DNA of 64,000 bases from Corynebacterium accolens (GTDB lineage Bacteria > Actinomycetota > Actinomycetes > Mycobacteriales > Mycobacteriaceae): assembly GCF_023520795.1 (NCBI RefSeq), contig NZ_CP046605.1:2401438-2465437 (forward strand). The letters run 5' to 3'. Shown piece by piece: positions 9,626-19,282 of this stretch. The stretch's first letter is position 1. Each line of letters opens with the position of its first letter. The position numbers and the translations under genes were made by a program. Below the pieces are notes generated by a model. That model saw only the letters and a list, made by a program, of their open reading frames with translations. It did not search any database and had not been told where the DNA came from.

Positions 9626-10608
9626 TGCTGGACTGCATCGTTATCGGCGGCGGCCAAGCAGGTTTAGCTACGGGCTATTACTTGCGGAAAAAGCGCCTCG
9701 ATTTCCAGATCCTTGATGCCGAGCCCTCCCCCGGCGCGGCCTGGCGTCACGCGTGGCCGTCGCTCACGCTCTTTAGCAATAGCGCGTCTTCCAACCTGCC
9801 CGGCTTGCCGATGCCCCACCACGACGGATTTCCGCCCGCCAGCCACGTCATCGATTACTTCACCCGCTACGAGCAACGCTATGACCTGCCCGTACGCCGG
9901 CCGGTGCGGGTCCAGGAAGTCACCCACGATGGCGAGCGCTTTCACGTCACCACCGATGATGAGCGGCTCACCGCGCGCACGGTGGTAGCCGCCACGGGCA
10001 CGTGGTCTTCGCCGTTTATCCCCTATTACCCCGGTTCCTTTGGCGGGCGGCAATGGCACTCGGCGGTCTACCCCGGGCCCGATCCTTTCCGCGGCGAGTC
10101 CGTCGCCGTCGTTGGGGCGGGCAACTCCGGGGCCCAGATAGCCGCAGAGCTTGTGCTCTCCGGCGTAGATACCACCTGGTTTACGGCGAAGCCGCCGCGG
10201 TGGATGCCCGATGACGTCGATGGCCGCGTGCTCTTTCAGCGCAACCGCGCCCGCCTCAACGCCTTGATGCGCGGCGAGCCCGATCCCGGCGCGGATACCA
10301 ACTTGGGCGATATCGTTGTCGTTCCTCCCGTCAAGCGCGCCCGCGATGAGGGCCTGCTTAAGGCCTCCCCGATGTTCTCTAGCCTCGATGAGGTGGAGGC
10401 AGACCACCTCATCTGGTGCACCGGGTTCCGCCCCGCGCTGGGGCCTTTCCGCGCGCTTCTCGATGGCCGCACCCCCACCGTCGAGGGCCTCTTCCTCGTC
10501 GGCTACGGAACCTGGACGGGCCCCGGTTCCGCAACGATTACCGGGGTGAGCCCTTTTGCCAAGCAGACCGCTGCGGACATCGCCAAGCTCTGCTCCCCCG
10601 ATCTTTAG
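9625..10608 (+). CDS. FAD/NAD(P)H-dependent oxidoreductase, flavin-monooxygenase-like
   Basis: 327 residues with an N-terminal FAD site VIGGGQAGLATGYYL, the segment ATGTWSSPFIP that follows the first domain, and a second Rossmann site VVGAGNSGAQIAAEL for NADPH. This is the layout of small flavin-containing monooxygenases and ArsO-like proteins. The substrate is unknown. It starts at the last base of the chrA stop codon and so is the third gene of the chrSA operon. Its place suggests a role in the heme or redox response, but this is inference. Confidence 0.75.
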   Translation: MLDCIVIGGGQAGLATGYYLRKKRLDFQILDAEPSPGAAWRHAWPSLTLFSNSASSNLPGLPMPHHDGFPPASHVIDYFTRYEQRYDLPVRRPVRVQEVTHDGERFHVTTDDERLTARTVVAATGTWSSPFIPYYPGSFGGRQWHSAVYPGPDPFRGESVAVVGAGNSGAQIAAELVLSGVDTTWFTAKPPRWMPDDVDGRVLFQRNRARLNALMRGEPDPGADTNLGDIVVVPPVKRARDEGLLKASPMFSSLDEVEADHLIWCTGFRPALGPFRALLDGRTPTVEGLFLVGYGTWTGPGSATITGVSPFAKQTAADIAKLCSPDL

Positions 10609-10652
10609 TCGCCCAAAAATGGTTGCATCACAATTCACGTATCATGGTGAGC

Positions 10653-11618
10653 ATGAGCACGCTACTTGTTACCCGTAACGAAGACAAATCCGTCACCACC
10701 TCCTTTGAGGAAGGGGAATTCCTCGGCGAGGGTGACCTGACTGTTGACGTCTCTTATTCCTCGCTGAACTACAAGGACGCGATGGCAATCACCGGCGATC
10801 CCGGCGTCGTCCGCACCAACCCACTGGTGCCCGGCATCGACGTGGTCGGTACCGTATCCGAGTCCAATGTGCAGCGCCTGCCGGTGGGCACCTTGGTTGC
10901 CTCCTTTGGCGATGGCCTCGGCGAATTCCGCCACGGCGGCTACACCCCGAAGCAGCGCGTCAATTCCCGCGCCACCGTTGCCCTTCCCGCGGATTTCACC
11001 GCGGAGCAGGCCGCTGCCGTCGGTACCGCCGGCTACACCGCGGCGCTGTGCGTTAACTCGCTGCGCGGGCTTCCCGAGGGCCCTGTTCTCGTCACCGGCG
11101 CCACCGGCGGCGTCGGCTCCATTGCCGTCAACCTCCTGCGCAATGCCGGCTACGAGGTCCACGCCATGACCGGCCGCCCGGACGATTACGCCAACTACCT
11201 CCACGAGCTCGGCGCACATGAGATCATTGACCGCTCCGAATTCACCGAGCCGGGCAAGCCTCTACAAAAGGCCATCTACGCTGGCGCCGTGGACACCTCC
11301 GGTTCCCAGGAGCTGGCCAATGTCTTGGCCCGCACTAAGTGGGGCGGCACCGTTGCCGCCACCGGTATGGCCAGCGGCCCCGACCTGCCCGCCACAGTCA
11401 TGCCCTTCATCCTGCGCAACGTGCACCTAGCCGGCGTGAACTCCGTCGATGCCCCGCTGCACTACCGCCAGAATGCTTGGCAGCTCCTCGCCCGCACCCT
11501 GGACCTGTCCATCCTGGAGTCCCTGACCAATACCCTCCCGCTGGAAGATGCGGTGGAGGAAGCACAATCGCTCATCAACGGCAGCCACCATGGCCGCACG
11601 GTGTTGAAGATTTCCTAA
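10653..11618 (+). CDS. AcuI/YhdH-type quinone oxidoreductase (MDR superfamily)
   Basis: 321-residue zinc-free medium-chain dehydrogenase. It has YKDAMAITG and PGIDVVGTV near the N-terminus and the NADPH-binding VTGATGGVGSIAVNLL near residue 150. Characterised AcuI/YhdH members reduce acryloyl-CoA or related enoyl compounds with NADPH. I choose the ATG at 10653 because TATCAT (10640-10645) leaves exactly 7 bases to it. The same frame is open upstream to 10416 but runs inside the preceding gene. A strong terminator follows at 11649. Confidence 0.82.
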   Translation: MSTLLVTRNEDKSVTTSFEEGEFLGEGDLTVDVSYSSLNYKDAMAITGDPGVVRTNPLVPGIDVVGTVSESNVQRLPVGTLVASFGDGLGEFRHGGYTPKQRVNSRATVALPADFTAEQAAAVGTAGYTAALCVNSLRGLPEGPVLVTGATGGVGSIAVNLLRNAGYEVHAMTGRPDDYANYLHELGAHEIIDRSEFTEPGKPLQKAIYAGAVDTSGSQELANVLARTKWGGTVAATGMASGPDLPATVMPFILRNVHLAGVNSVDAPLHYRQNAWQLLARTLDLSILESLTNTLPLEDAVEEAQSLINGSHHGRTVLKIS

Positions 11619-11648
11619 CGTCCTAGTCTTTAGGACTCAAAACTAGGC

Positions 11649-11680
11649 AGGCACCCCGTCAGTGACGGGGTGCCTTTCTT
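11649..11680 (+). terminator. Rho-independent terminator after the AcuI-type gene
   Basis: Perfect 12-base stem (AGGCACCCCGTC / GACGGGGTGCCT) with a 3-base loop AGT, followed by TTCTT. It may also serve the convergent MarR gene. Confidence 0.85.
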
Positions 11681-11701
11681 GTGCGATTGGCTCCCCGCAT
11701 T

Positions 11702-12148
11702 CTAGGTATCGCCCGTTAAGCCGCGCATTATTTTTCTGGAGATGGAACCCAACTGCTGCAATTCCTCTCCCGTCAATACGGAGACCACCTTGTCATCCAC
11801 CTTCGCGGTATGACTGCCCAATGCTGCGGCGAATGCTCCCTCACCTATTTTCGTCACTGTGACTTCAATAGCTCGGGGTCCTAGTTCCTCCGCGTGCCGC
11901 CTTGTCACCAACTTGCGCCCCTCCATCCGGACCAGTTGTCGGTGCAACCGCGACTTTTCCCACCCCAGTTCCGCGGCCAACTCATGCGGCCGGGTGCTCT
12001 GCCCACGGCGGCGCTGCAGGACGGCCAACACCGCATAATCGGCCTCGCTCACATTCGCAGTTGCCTGCAGCGCGTTGGCCAACTCCTTATGCAGCGCCCG
12101 CTGCATCGCTACGAAGTCCGCCCACGCTGCACTTTCTTCTGGGCGCAC
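11702..12148 (-). CDS. MarR family transcriptional regulator
   Basis: 148 residues with the winged helix-turn-helix of MarR proteins: DYAVLAVLQRRRG, then ELAAELGWEKSRLHRQLVRME and the wing RKLVTRRHAEELGPRA. It starts at GTG 12148 with an AGGGGG ribosome-binding site 6 bases upstream. A perfect 14-base palindrome with an embedded TATAAT lies 30 bases upstream (12179-12192) and is the likely autoregulatory operator. Target genes other than itself are not evident; no carrier or enzyme gene is divergent from it. Confidence 0.85.
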   Translation of the reverse strand: MRPEESAAWADFVAMQRALHKELANALQATANVSEADYAVLAVLQRRRGQSTRPHELAAELGWEKSRLHRQLVRMEGRKLVTRRHAEELGPRAIEVTVTKIGEGAFAAALGSHTAKVDDKVVSVLTGEELQQLGSISRKIMRGLTGDT

Positions 12149-12460
12149 AGGATTCCCCCTTAGGCTTTGACTTAAATAGCATTATATAATGCGCAGTTGA
12201 TTACTCAACCGACAATTGAGCGGAGCGGTTGTTCCATCAACCCCCACCATTTATTAAGGCGCGGGATTTGGACTTCCAATCATTCATAAGTGCCATATTT
12301 TTGCCAATTTAAACACATATACTTTGCTTTTCGTAAGCTATTTATTGGTCCTGACGTTTTCTGGATACTATCTATCATTAGGACTTAATAAGTACCTATC
12401 GGCCGGATTTCGAGCCGGCTGCGACCCCCGTCGGGTAGGCGGCTGTCTATGATGGCGGGC
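12149..12460. other. AT-rich intergenic stretch between marR and the next gene
   Basis: About 310 bases with no gene I can support. Apart from the marR palindrome it is clearly more AT-rich than the surroundings, especially 12280-12390 (runs such as TTTTTGCCAATTTAAACACATATAC). It ends in TATGAT (12448-12453), the likely -10 of the downstream gene. No hairpin with a T tract was seen. Confidence 0.5.
12179..12192. promoter_or_regulatory. Perfect palindrome at the marR promoter
   Basis: GCATTATATAATGC is a perfect inverted repeat and contains a -10-like TATAAT on both strands. It lies 31-44 bases upstream of the MarR start codon. MarR proteins bind palindromes of this size overlapping their own promoters, so this is a good operator candidate. 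Confidence 0.55.
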
Positions 12461-13099
12461 ATGGATAAACTTTTTAGCGCCTGCGGATTCGACTTCGTGG
12501 ACACGGAGGAACTCATCGCGGAGCTTCCCGCAGACCGGACCCTGTGGGATGCGCCTGCTTTTGATCAAGTGCTCTACTATGCGGATCCCTCCGGCATCGC
12601 CGTCACGGCGATGGAGTACGAGGGGGAGTGGACCGTATTGCCGTCGTTCCGAGGCGGCGAAGACGTAGAGGCAACGCTATATCGAGCCATGCCATTTATT
12701 GGCATCTTAGAAATGGAAGATCTCCGGTGGGCAGTGCTTAGCGATGCCCCCTTCACGCTTCCCACCGGCAACCCCGTGGGCGGCGAAAAACTGCGTGCCC
12801 GCGTGCGGCCCGCAGTCGTTGCGCTGGACTATGAATTAACGGAACCGGCGGAGTTTTCGCTGCGATCCCCGGCCACGGAACGGTTTTATCAAAACTACAA
12901 GCCCAGCCTGCTCAACCCGCAGGTCGAGCTAGCTGGCACCGTGAATAACGTCGAGAAAAAGACCAATGAATTTGGGGGAGGGGAGTTCTGGGTATGCGAA
13001 ATCGACGGGCTCCCGCTCATCGTTGATGCCCCAGTTGAGGCGGGCCAGGGAATCCGGGCGCACGGCATCGCGCTCTGCGCCACGGAGTACTGGGATTAA
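12461..13099 (+). CDS. Conserved hypothetical protein
   Basis: About 212 residues, acidic, soluble, no signal peptide or membrane helix. I do not recognise a family. The second half has a segment (VELAGTVNNVEKKTNEFGG) that looks like a small beta domain. I place the start at 12461: TATGAT followed by GGCGGGC and ATG matches almost base for base the promoter-start junction of the NAD(P)HX gene (TATAGT-GGCGGGC-ATG). An ATG at 12449 with a weak AGGCGG upstream is the alternative. Convergent with the FMN reductase. Confidence 0.65.
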   Translation: MDKLFSACGFDFVDTEELIAELPADRTLWDAPAFDQVLYYADPSGIAVTAMEYEGEWTVLPSFRGGEDVEATLYRAMPFIGILEMEDLRWAVLSDAPFTLPTGNPVGGEKLRARVRPAVVALDYELTEPAEFSLRSPATERFYQNYKPSLLNPQVELAGTVNNVEKKTNEFGGGEFWVCEIDGLPLIVDAPVEAGQGIRAHGIALCATEYWD

Positions 13100-13127
13100 C
13101 CGCCTCGCTGCTAGGAGGAGGTAGCTC

Positions 13128-13694
13128 CTACTGTTGCGGAGCCGCAGGTACCAGGTCTACAAGGCGCTCGAGGTAGTCCCGCACGAAATCGATGGTGCTG
13201 GGCGGCTCGATCTTTCCATCCTCGCCGATGAGCTGGGGAGAATTGCCCAAGAATACCTCGGGCTGACCGGGCATCGGCATGTCAAAGTAGGACAAGGCTA
13301 GGCGCACATTCTTGTGGGAAGAATAGCCACCCATGCGGCCGACGGAGTGGCTGATGATGCCAGCTGGCTTATTCTTCCAGGCGACATCGGAATTGGGCTT
13401 GGACCCAATATCGATGGCATTCTTTAAACACGCCGGGATCGTCCGGTTATTCTCGCTGGTGACGAACAAAATGGCATCCGCTTCCTTAATTGCGTTGCGG
13501 AAATCGGTGTACTCTCCCGGCGTGGGTTTATCCTCCACGCCAGAATCGTCGTAGTCGAAATCATAAAGCGGGAGTGTGCGCAGGTCATAGCGCTGGCACT
13601 CTACGTGCTCGGGAACGAGTTCAATGGCATGGTTGGCGATCTTCTTCGCAATGCTTTCCCGCCGCAGGCTGCCAACGAGTACAAGAAGTTTCAT
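13128..13694 (-). CDS. NAD(P)H-dependent FMN reductase
   Basis: 188-residue flavodoxin-like protein of the NADPH-dependent FMN reductase family: the phosphate-binding loop GSLRRESIAKKIA at the N-terminus, and the segment LFVTSENNRTIPACLKNAID that contacts the flavin (usually TPEYNxSxPGxLKNAID). Reduces flavins, quinones or similar acceptors in the cytoplasm. It lies 35 bases after nrdF on the same strand, in the order nrdI-nrdF-reductase, which suggests it could provide electrons to the flavoprotein NrdI. That link is inference. The ATG at 13694 has AAAGGA upstream. Confidence 0.8.
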   Translation of the reverse strand: MKLLVLVGSLRRESIAKKIANHAIELVPEHVECQRYDLRTLPLYDFDYDDSGVEDKPTPGEYTDFRNAIKEADAILFVTSENNRTIPACLKNAIDIGSKPNSDVAWKNKPAGIISHSVGRMGGYSSHKNVRLALSYFDMPMPGQPEVFLGNSPQLIGEDGKIEPPSTIDFVRDYLERLVDLVPAAPQQ

Positions 13695-13729
13695 GATGGG
13701 TGTCCTTTCGTGTGGAGACTTGTTGGTTT

Positions 13730-14782
<1,053 letters not shown>

Positions 14783-15256
14783 TCAGGCAATGGACGCGTG
14801 GGCGGTGGGGTAGAGGTGGTGCGCAAAGAAGTCCTGCAACCCCTCCCGTACGCGGGCAACATCGCGGTCGGTACCGAGCAGCTCAAAACGGTAGAGCTCA
14901 GGCACGCCGCACTTTCGGGCTATCTGTGGCCCGGCGCAGCAATACGCCTCACCAAAATTGGTATTTCCAGAGGTGATGACGCCGCGCAGGAGTGCGCGAT
15001 TTTCCGGAACGTTGAGGAATTGGCGCACCTGCACCGGAATCGCCGCCTTGATATTGCCGCCGCCGTAGGTCGGGACGATGAGCACAAAGGGCTCGGTGAC
15101 ATAGAGCATTCCTTCACGCTTCGGCCGCAAAGGAATGCGTGCCGCTGGAAAGCCCAGCTTGTGGACAAAACGGTGGGTATTTTCACTGACCGAGGAAAAA
15201 TACACAAGATTAGCGGCGGTCTTAGTGCCGCAGGGTGGCGTCGAGGCTGTAGTCAT
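14783..15256 (-). CDS. nrdI: Ribonucleotide reductase flavoprotein NrdI
   Basis: 157 residues, flavodoxin-like. [16 protein letters not shown] is the FMN phosphate loop; VPTYGGGN and [15 protein letters not shown] form the loops around the flavin. Reduced NrdI makes superoxide that activates the NrdF radical site; in class Ie it is needed to convert the tyrosine to DOPA. It is the first gene of a likely three-gene unit nrdI-nrdF-FMN reductase. A candidate promoter on the minus strand is TTGCGG, 16 bases, TTAGAT in 15300-15340. The usual NrdR box was not found. Confidence 0.9.
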   Translation of the reverse strand: MTTASTPPCGTKTAANLVYFSSVSENTHRFVHKLGFPAARIPLRPKREGMLYVTEPFVLIVPTYGGGNIKAAIPVQVRQFLNVPENRALLRGVITSGNTNFGEAYCCAGPQIARKCGVPELYRFELLGTDRDVARVREGLQDFFAHHLYPTAHASIA

Positions 15257-15359
15257 CTCGCTCCTTAGTGGCTGCGCCGAAGCGCACTTTCTGCTTCAAC
15301 TACAGATCTAACGTACTTTTAACTACGCCGCAACTAACCACCGTTGACATGCGCAAATA

Positions 15360-15387
15360 CTCCCCTTCTTTCAGAAAAGAAGGGGAG
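15360..15387 (-). terminator. Hairpin after the MntR-like gene
   Basis: Perfect 12-base stem CTCCCCTTCTTT / AAAGAAGGGGAG with a 4-base loop, 13 bases past the mntR-like stop codon. It separates that gene from the nrdI promoter. The T tract is weak. Confidence 0.65.
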
Positions 15388-15400
15388 AGGGGCAGGAAAG

Positions 15401-16135
15401 TTACATGCGCACCCACACGGCGCGGGCTGCATGGGAGCTCAAAGAAAACGCCGCGGAATGTTCATTCTGGGCATTCTCGTTTTGGTTACCCTCTACGCGC
15501 ACGGCCATCCCGCCGGAATAGGGCTGGCTTTCGCGCACGCTCACGGCAGCGCCGATGGTCAGGTTATTCTCGCTGAAAAAGCGCAGCAGATCGGCATCCG
15601 CATCACTGATGCGGTCGACTACACCGCCCTCGCCGGGCTCTAAATCGCTGAGTTTGCGCAGATCTCCTGGCTCGGACGCGGGGGGCGCGGCGTAGTCTGC
15701 GGGGTAGTCACCCGCGGCGCTGGGAATGGGGTCTCCATGCGGATCGCGGCGCGGGAACCCCAGTTCAGCGTCTATGCGCTCCAGAAAGAAATCGGAGACG
15801 CAGTGCTCCAATTGTTCAGCCTCCGCGTGGACCTGGTCCCAGCGGTAGTGCAGGGATTCCACCAGGAAAGTTTCAATAAGGCGGTGCCGCCGCACCATGG
15901 CGAGGGCAAAGGCACGCCCCTCGGTGCTCAGCCCGATGGCGCCATAGGGCGTATGGGTGACCAAGCCCTTTTTCTCTAGGCGCCGCACCGCATCCGACGC
16001 GCTGGACAGCCGTACGCCTATGTGCTGGGCGAGCATCTTGACCGTCACGGGCCCGTCTTGCCATTCGCCCAGCTTAAACAGGGCCTTGAGATAGTCCTGA
16101 TTGGACGGCGAGAGGCCCGAGACGTCCACGCTCAT
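15401..16135 (-). CDS. DtxR/MntR family metal-dependent regulator, probably manganese type
   Basis: 244 residues: winged helix (VTVKMLAQHIGVRLSSASDAVRRLEKKG), a dimerisation and metal domain (residues 75-125) and a C-terminal FeoA/SH3-like domain. By alignment with DtxR, Met10 is Asp14 and Cys102 is Glu107, while Glu105 and His106 are Glu110 and His111 (EAEQLEH). Asp, Glu, Glu and His are the ligands of Bacillus MntR, so manganese is the more likely effector. The second site (His84, Glu88, His103) is also present. It starts 3 bases after the leuS stop and probably shares its transcript. It lies just upstream of nrdI, though a hairpin separates them. Confidence 0.82.
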   Translation of the reverse strand: MSVDVSGLSPSNQDYLKALFKLGEWQDGPVTVKMLAQHIGVRLSSASDAVRRLEKKGLVTHTPYGAIGLSTEGRAFALAMVRRHRLIETFLVESLHYRWDQVHAEAEQLEHCVSDFFLERIDAELGFPRRDPHGDPIPSAAGDYPADYAAPPASEPGDLRKLSDLEPGEGGVVDRISDADADLLRFFSENNLTIGAAVSVRESQPYSGGMAVRVEGNQNENAQNEHSAAFSLSSHAARAVWVRM

Positions 16136-16138
16136 TGG

Positions 16139-18985
16139 TTACTTAACCACCAGGTTCACCATCCGGCCGGGAACGTAGATCTTCTTCACCACGTTCTTGC
16201 CGGAGGTAAGGTCAGCCACCTTGGCATCGGCAAAAGCGGCCTCGAATACGGTGTCTTGGTCAGCATCGGCCGCAACGTTGATGCGGGATTTAACCTTGCC
16301 GTTGATCTGCACTGGCACCTGGATCTCATCATCTACCAGGTATTTCTCCTCAAAAGAGGGGAGTGGCTCGTAGGTGATGGTCTCATCGTGGCCAAAGCGC
16401 TGCCACAGTTCCTCCGCAATATGCGGGGCGATGGGGGAGACCAGCTGGGCGATGGGCTCCACCGCCGCGCGCGGTGCCTCGGTGCGGTAGGTCTTGGTCA
16501 GGTAGTTGACGTACTCGATGAGCTTGGCCACCACCGTGTTCAGGCGCAGGTTCTCATAATCATCGCGCACGCCCGCGATGGTGCGGTGCAGCTGCTTCAG
16601 GTCATCCTGGGTGAGCTCGGCATCGGTAGTTGCCACTTCACCGGTGTCCTCATTGATGGCCAGGCGCCACAGGCGCTGCAGGAAGCGCTGCGAACCGACG
16701 ACGTCCTTGGTCGCCCACGGGCGGGAGGTATCCAGCGGGCCCATGGACATCTCGTACACGCGCAGGGTATCGGCACCGAAGTCGCGGCAGATATCGTCCG
16801 GGGCCACGGCGTTTTTCAGGGACTTGCCCATCTTGCCGTATTCCTGGTTGACCTCTTCGCCGTTGTAGTAGAACTTGCCGTCCTTTTCCTCTACCTCGGC
16901 CGCAGGGACATATACGCCGCGGGAATCGGTATAGGCGTAGGCCTGAATATAGCCCTGGTTGTACAGGCGGCGATACGGCTCCTGCGAGCTGACAAAGCCC
17001 AGGTCAAAGAGCACCTTGTGCCAGAAGCGGGCGTAGAGCAAGTGCAGCACGGCGTGCTCGACGCCGCCGACGTACAGATCCACACCACCCGGATCGTTTT
17101 CACCGTGCTCGTCTGGGCGCGGGCCGGTCCAGTAGCGCTCGTTTTCGATATCGCAGAAGGCCTCGCTATTGCGGGGATCGATATAGCGCAGCTGGTACCA
17201 GGAAGAACCCGCCCACTGGGGCATAACGTTGGTATCGCGGTAATAGGTCTGCGGGCCATCGCCTAGGTCCAGCTCTACCTCTACCCAGTCGCGGACCTTG
17301 GCCAGCGGCGGTTGTGGCTCCGAGTCTTTATCTTCAGGATCGAAGGAGGCCGGCTTGTAGTCTTCCACCTCGGGCAGCTCCACCGGCAGCATCGACTCTG
17401 GCAGCGGGTGGGCCATGCCGTCCTTGTCGTAGACGATGGGGAAGGGCTCGCCCCAGTAGCGCTGGCGGGCGAAGAGCCAGTCGCGCAGCTTGTACTGAAT
17501 CTTGCCGCGGCCGGAGCCGTCCTTTTCCAACCATTCGATGGCCTGGGCGATGGCCTCCGCTTTATTCAGGCCATTGAGGTCCAGGCTCTTATCGTTGGCG
17601 GAGTTTACCAACGCGCCGTCCTCGGTCCAGGCTTCTTCCTCGATATTGCCGCCGGAGACGACCTCCGTAATTGGCAGGCCAAAGGCCTGGGCAAACTCAT
17701 AGTCGCGCGTATCGTGCGCGGGAACGGCCATGATGGCGCCGGTACCGTAGCCGGTCAGCACGTAGTCCGCGATGAAGATCGGGATGCGCTTGCCGGAGAC
17801 CGGGTTGGTGGCATAGGTGCCCAAGAATACGCCGGTCTTTTCCTTGTTTTCCTGGCGCTCCAGGTCCGACTTCGCTGCGATATCCGCGCGGTAGGACTCG
17901 ACGGCTTCCTTCGGGTCATCGTTGCCGTAGGTCCAGCGCTCATCCACGTCATCGTCGTAAGGAATGGGGGACAAGAGGGCATCGACAAGCTCATGCTCCG
18001 GTGCCAAGACCACGTATTCCGCGCCAAAGAGCGTATCTGGGCGCGTGGTAAACACGTCGATGCCGTAGCCTTCCGCAGGGAAGGTTACCTCCGCACCGCG
18101 GGAGCGACCGATCCAGTTGCGCTGCATGGACTTGACCTTCTCCGGCCAATCCAGCAGCTCCAGATCATCGAGCAGGCGATCCGAGTACGCGGTAATGCGC
18201 ATCATCCACTGGGACAGGTTCTTGCGGAAGACCGGGAAGTTGCCGCGCTCAGACTTGCCCTCCGCGGTGACCTCCTCGTTGGCCAAGACGGTACCCAAGC
18301 CCGGGCACCAGTTCACCGTGGAGTTGGACAGGTACACCAGGCGGAACTCATCGACGGCCTGGGCCTTCTCCTGCGCGGACAAGTCCTCGTAGTAGCGCCC
18401 GTCCTTGGTGGTGCGCTTATTGGCCTCCAATTCCTTGATGAGCTCAGCAATGGGGCGGGCCTTTTGCTGCTCTTCATCGAACCAGGAATTATAAATCTGC
18501 AGGAAGATCCACTGGGTCCACTTAAAGAACTCTGGATCCGTGGATTCCACCGAGCGGCGCGGATCGTGGCCCAAGCCCAACATGCCCAGCTGGCGGCGCA
18601 TATTGTCGATATTGGCCATCGTGGTGGTCCGCGGGTGCGTACCGGTCTGGATGGCGTACTGTTCGGCCGGCAAGCCGAAGGCATCGTAGCCCATGGTGTG
18701 CAGCACGTTCTTGCCCAGCATGCGGTTATAGCGGGCATAGGTATCGGTGGCGATATAACCAAACGGGTGCCCCACGTGCAGGCCCGCACCGGAAGGGTAG
18801 GGGAACATGTCCTGCACGTTGAGCTTTTCCTTGGGCAGCTCGCCCGCACCCGTGGCTAGCGAACCGACTGGGTTCGGCGCGTTAAAGGTCTCGTGGTCCT
18901 TCCAATACTGCTGCCAAGTCTTTTCGATCTTGTTCGCCAGCTCAGGGGTGTAGCGGTACGACGTGGAATCGCTCGGTTTAGTCAT
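16139..18985 (-). CDS. leuS: Leucyl-tRNA synthetase
   Basis: About 948 residues, normal for actinobacterial LeuRS. Class I signatures: [16 protein letters not shown] (HIGH-like) near residue 65 and [11 protein letters not shown] (KMSKS-like) about 710; the large editing domain lies between ([12 protein letters not shown], the T-rich editing site). The ATG at 18985 is preferred because TACACT lies 8 bases upstream; GTG at 18991 adds two residues. The mntR-like gene follows after 3 bases. Confidence 0.95.
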   Translation of the reverse strand: MTKPSDSTSYRYTPELANKIEKTWQQYWKDHETFNAPNPVGSLATGAGELPKEKLNVQDMFPYPSGAGLHVGHPFGYIATDTYARYNRMLGKNVLHTMGYDAFGLPAEQYAIQTGTHPRTTTMANIDNMRRQLGMLGLGHDPRRSVESTDPEFFKWTQWIFLQIYNSWFDEEQQKARPIAELIKELEANKRTTKDGRYYEDLSAQEKAQAVDEFRLVYLSNSTVNWCPGLGTVLANEEVTAEGKSERGNFPVFRKNLSQWMMRITAYSDRLLDDLELLDWPEKVKSMQRNWIGRSRGAEVTFPAEGYGIDVFTTRPDTLFGAEYVVLAPEHELVDALLSPIPYDDDVDERWTYGNDDPKEAVESYRADIAAKSDLERQENKEKTGVFLGTYATNPVSGKRIPIFIADYVLTGYGTGAIMAVPAHDTRDYEFAQAFGLPITEVVSGGNIEEEAWTEDGALVNSANDKSLDLNGLNKAEAIAQAIEWLEKDGSGRGKIQYKLRDWLFARQRYWGEPFPIVYDKDGMAHPLPESMLPVELPEVEDYKPASFDPEDKDSEPQPPLAKVRDWVEVELDLGDGPQTYYRDTNVMPQWAGSSWYQLRYIDPRNSEAFCDIENERYWTGPRPDEHGENDPGGVDLYVGGVEHAVLHLLYARFWHKVLFDLGFVSSQEPYRRLYNQGYIQAYAYTDSRGVYVPAAEVEEKDGKFYYNGEEVNQEYGKMGKSLKNAVAPDDICRDFGADTLRVYEMSMGPLDTSRPWATKDVVGSQRFLQRLWRLAINEDTGEVATTDAELTQDDLKQLHRTIAGVRDDYENLRLNTVVAKLIEYVNYLTKTYRTEAPRAAVEPIAQLVSPIAPHIAEELWQRFGHDETITYEPLPSFEEKYLVDDEIQVPVQINGKVKSRINVAADADQDTVFEAAFADAKVADLTSGKNVVKKIYVPGRMVNLVVK

Positions 18986-19282
18986 AAACACACAGTGTAA
19001 TAGCCCCAGCCCGGCGCGGGGTAGGCAGAGGTGGGTTTTGCTTCACTAATCCGGCACCGGGCTGGCACTCCGGCGGTGGCGGAGGGGGCCTGGGGCAAGG
19101 ACTAAGGCCCGCCACGGAATGTTCCGGCAGTGTTTAGGAGCTATTAACGCGCAGTTCCTTTCGTGGTTAAATCGCGTCTTTATCTTCAACTCAAGGCTTT
19201 GCGCCCAGCCATGTCTGGGTCGTTTCTCTCTTGCTCGCAAGGCCGCCATCTCTTCGTCTCTCACTTCCACAAAGGACAATTC
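18986..19282. other. Intergenic region between leuS and the alkaline phosphatase gene
   Basis: About 297 bases holding the divergent promoters. The leuS -10 is TACACT (minus strand, 18994-18999). On the plus side an ATTAACG/TGGTTAAATCG region (19141-19175) is the probable promoter zone of the phosphatase. I see no clear Pho-box repeat and no small gene. Confidence 0.45.

Noticed and set aside
17312-18859. Long open frame (515 codons) antisense to leuS, and another of 414 codons at 16022-17266
   Set aside because: Shadows of a GC-rich coding gene; no motif, start signal or composition of a real protein, and leuS is intact.
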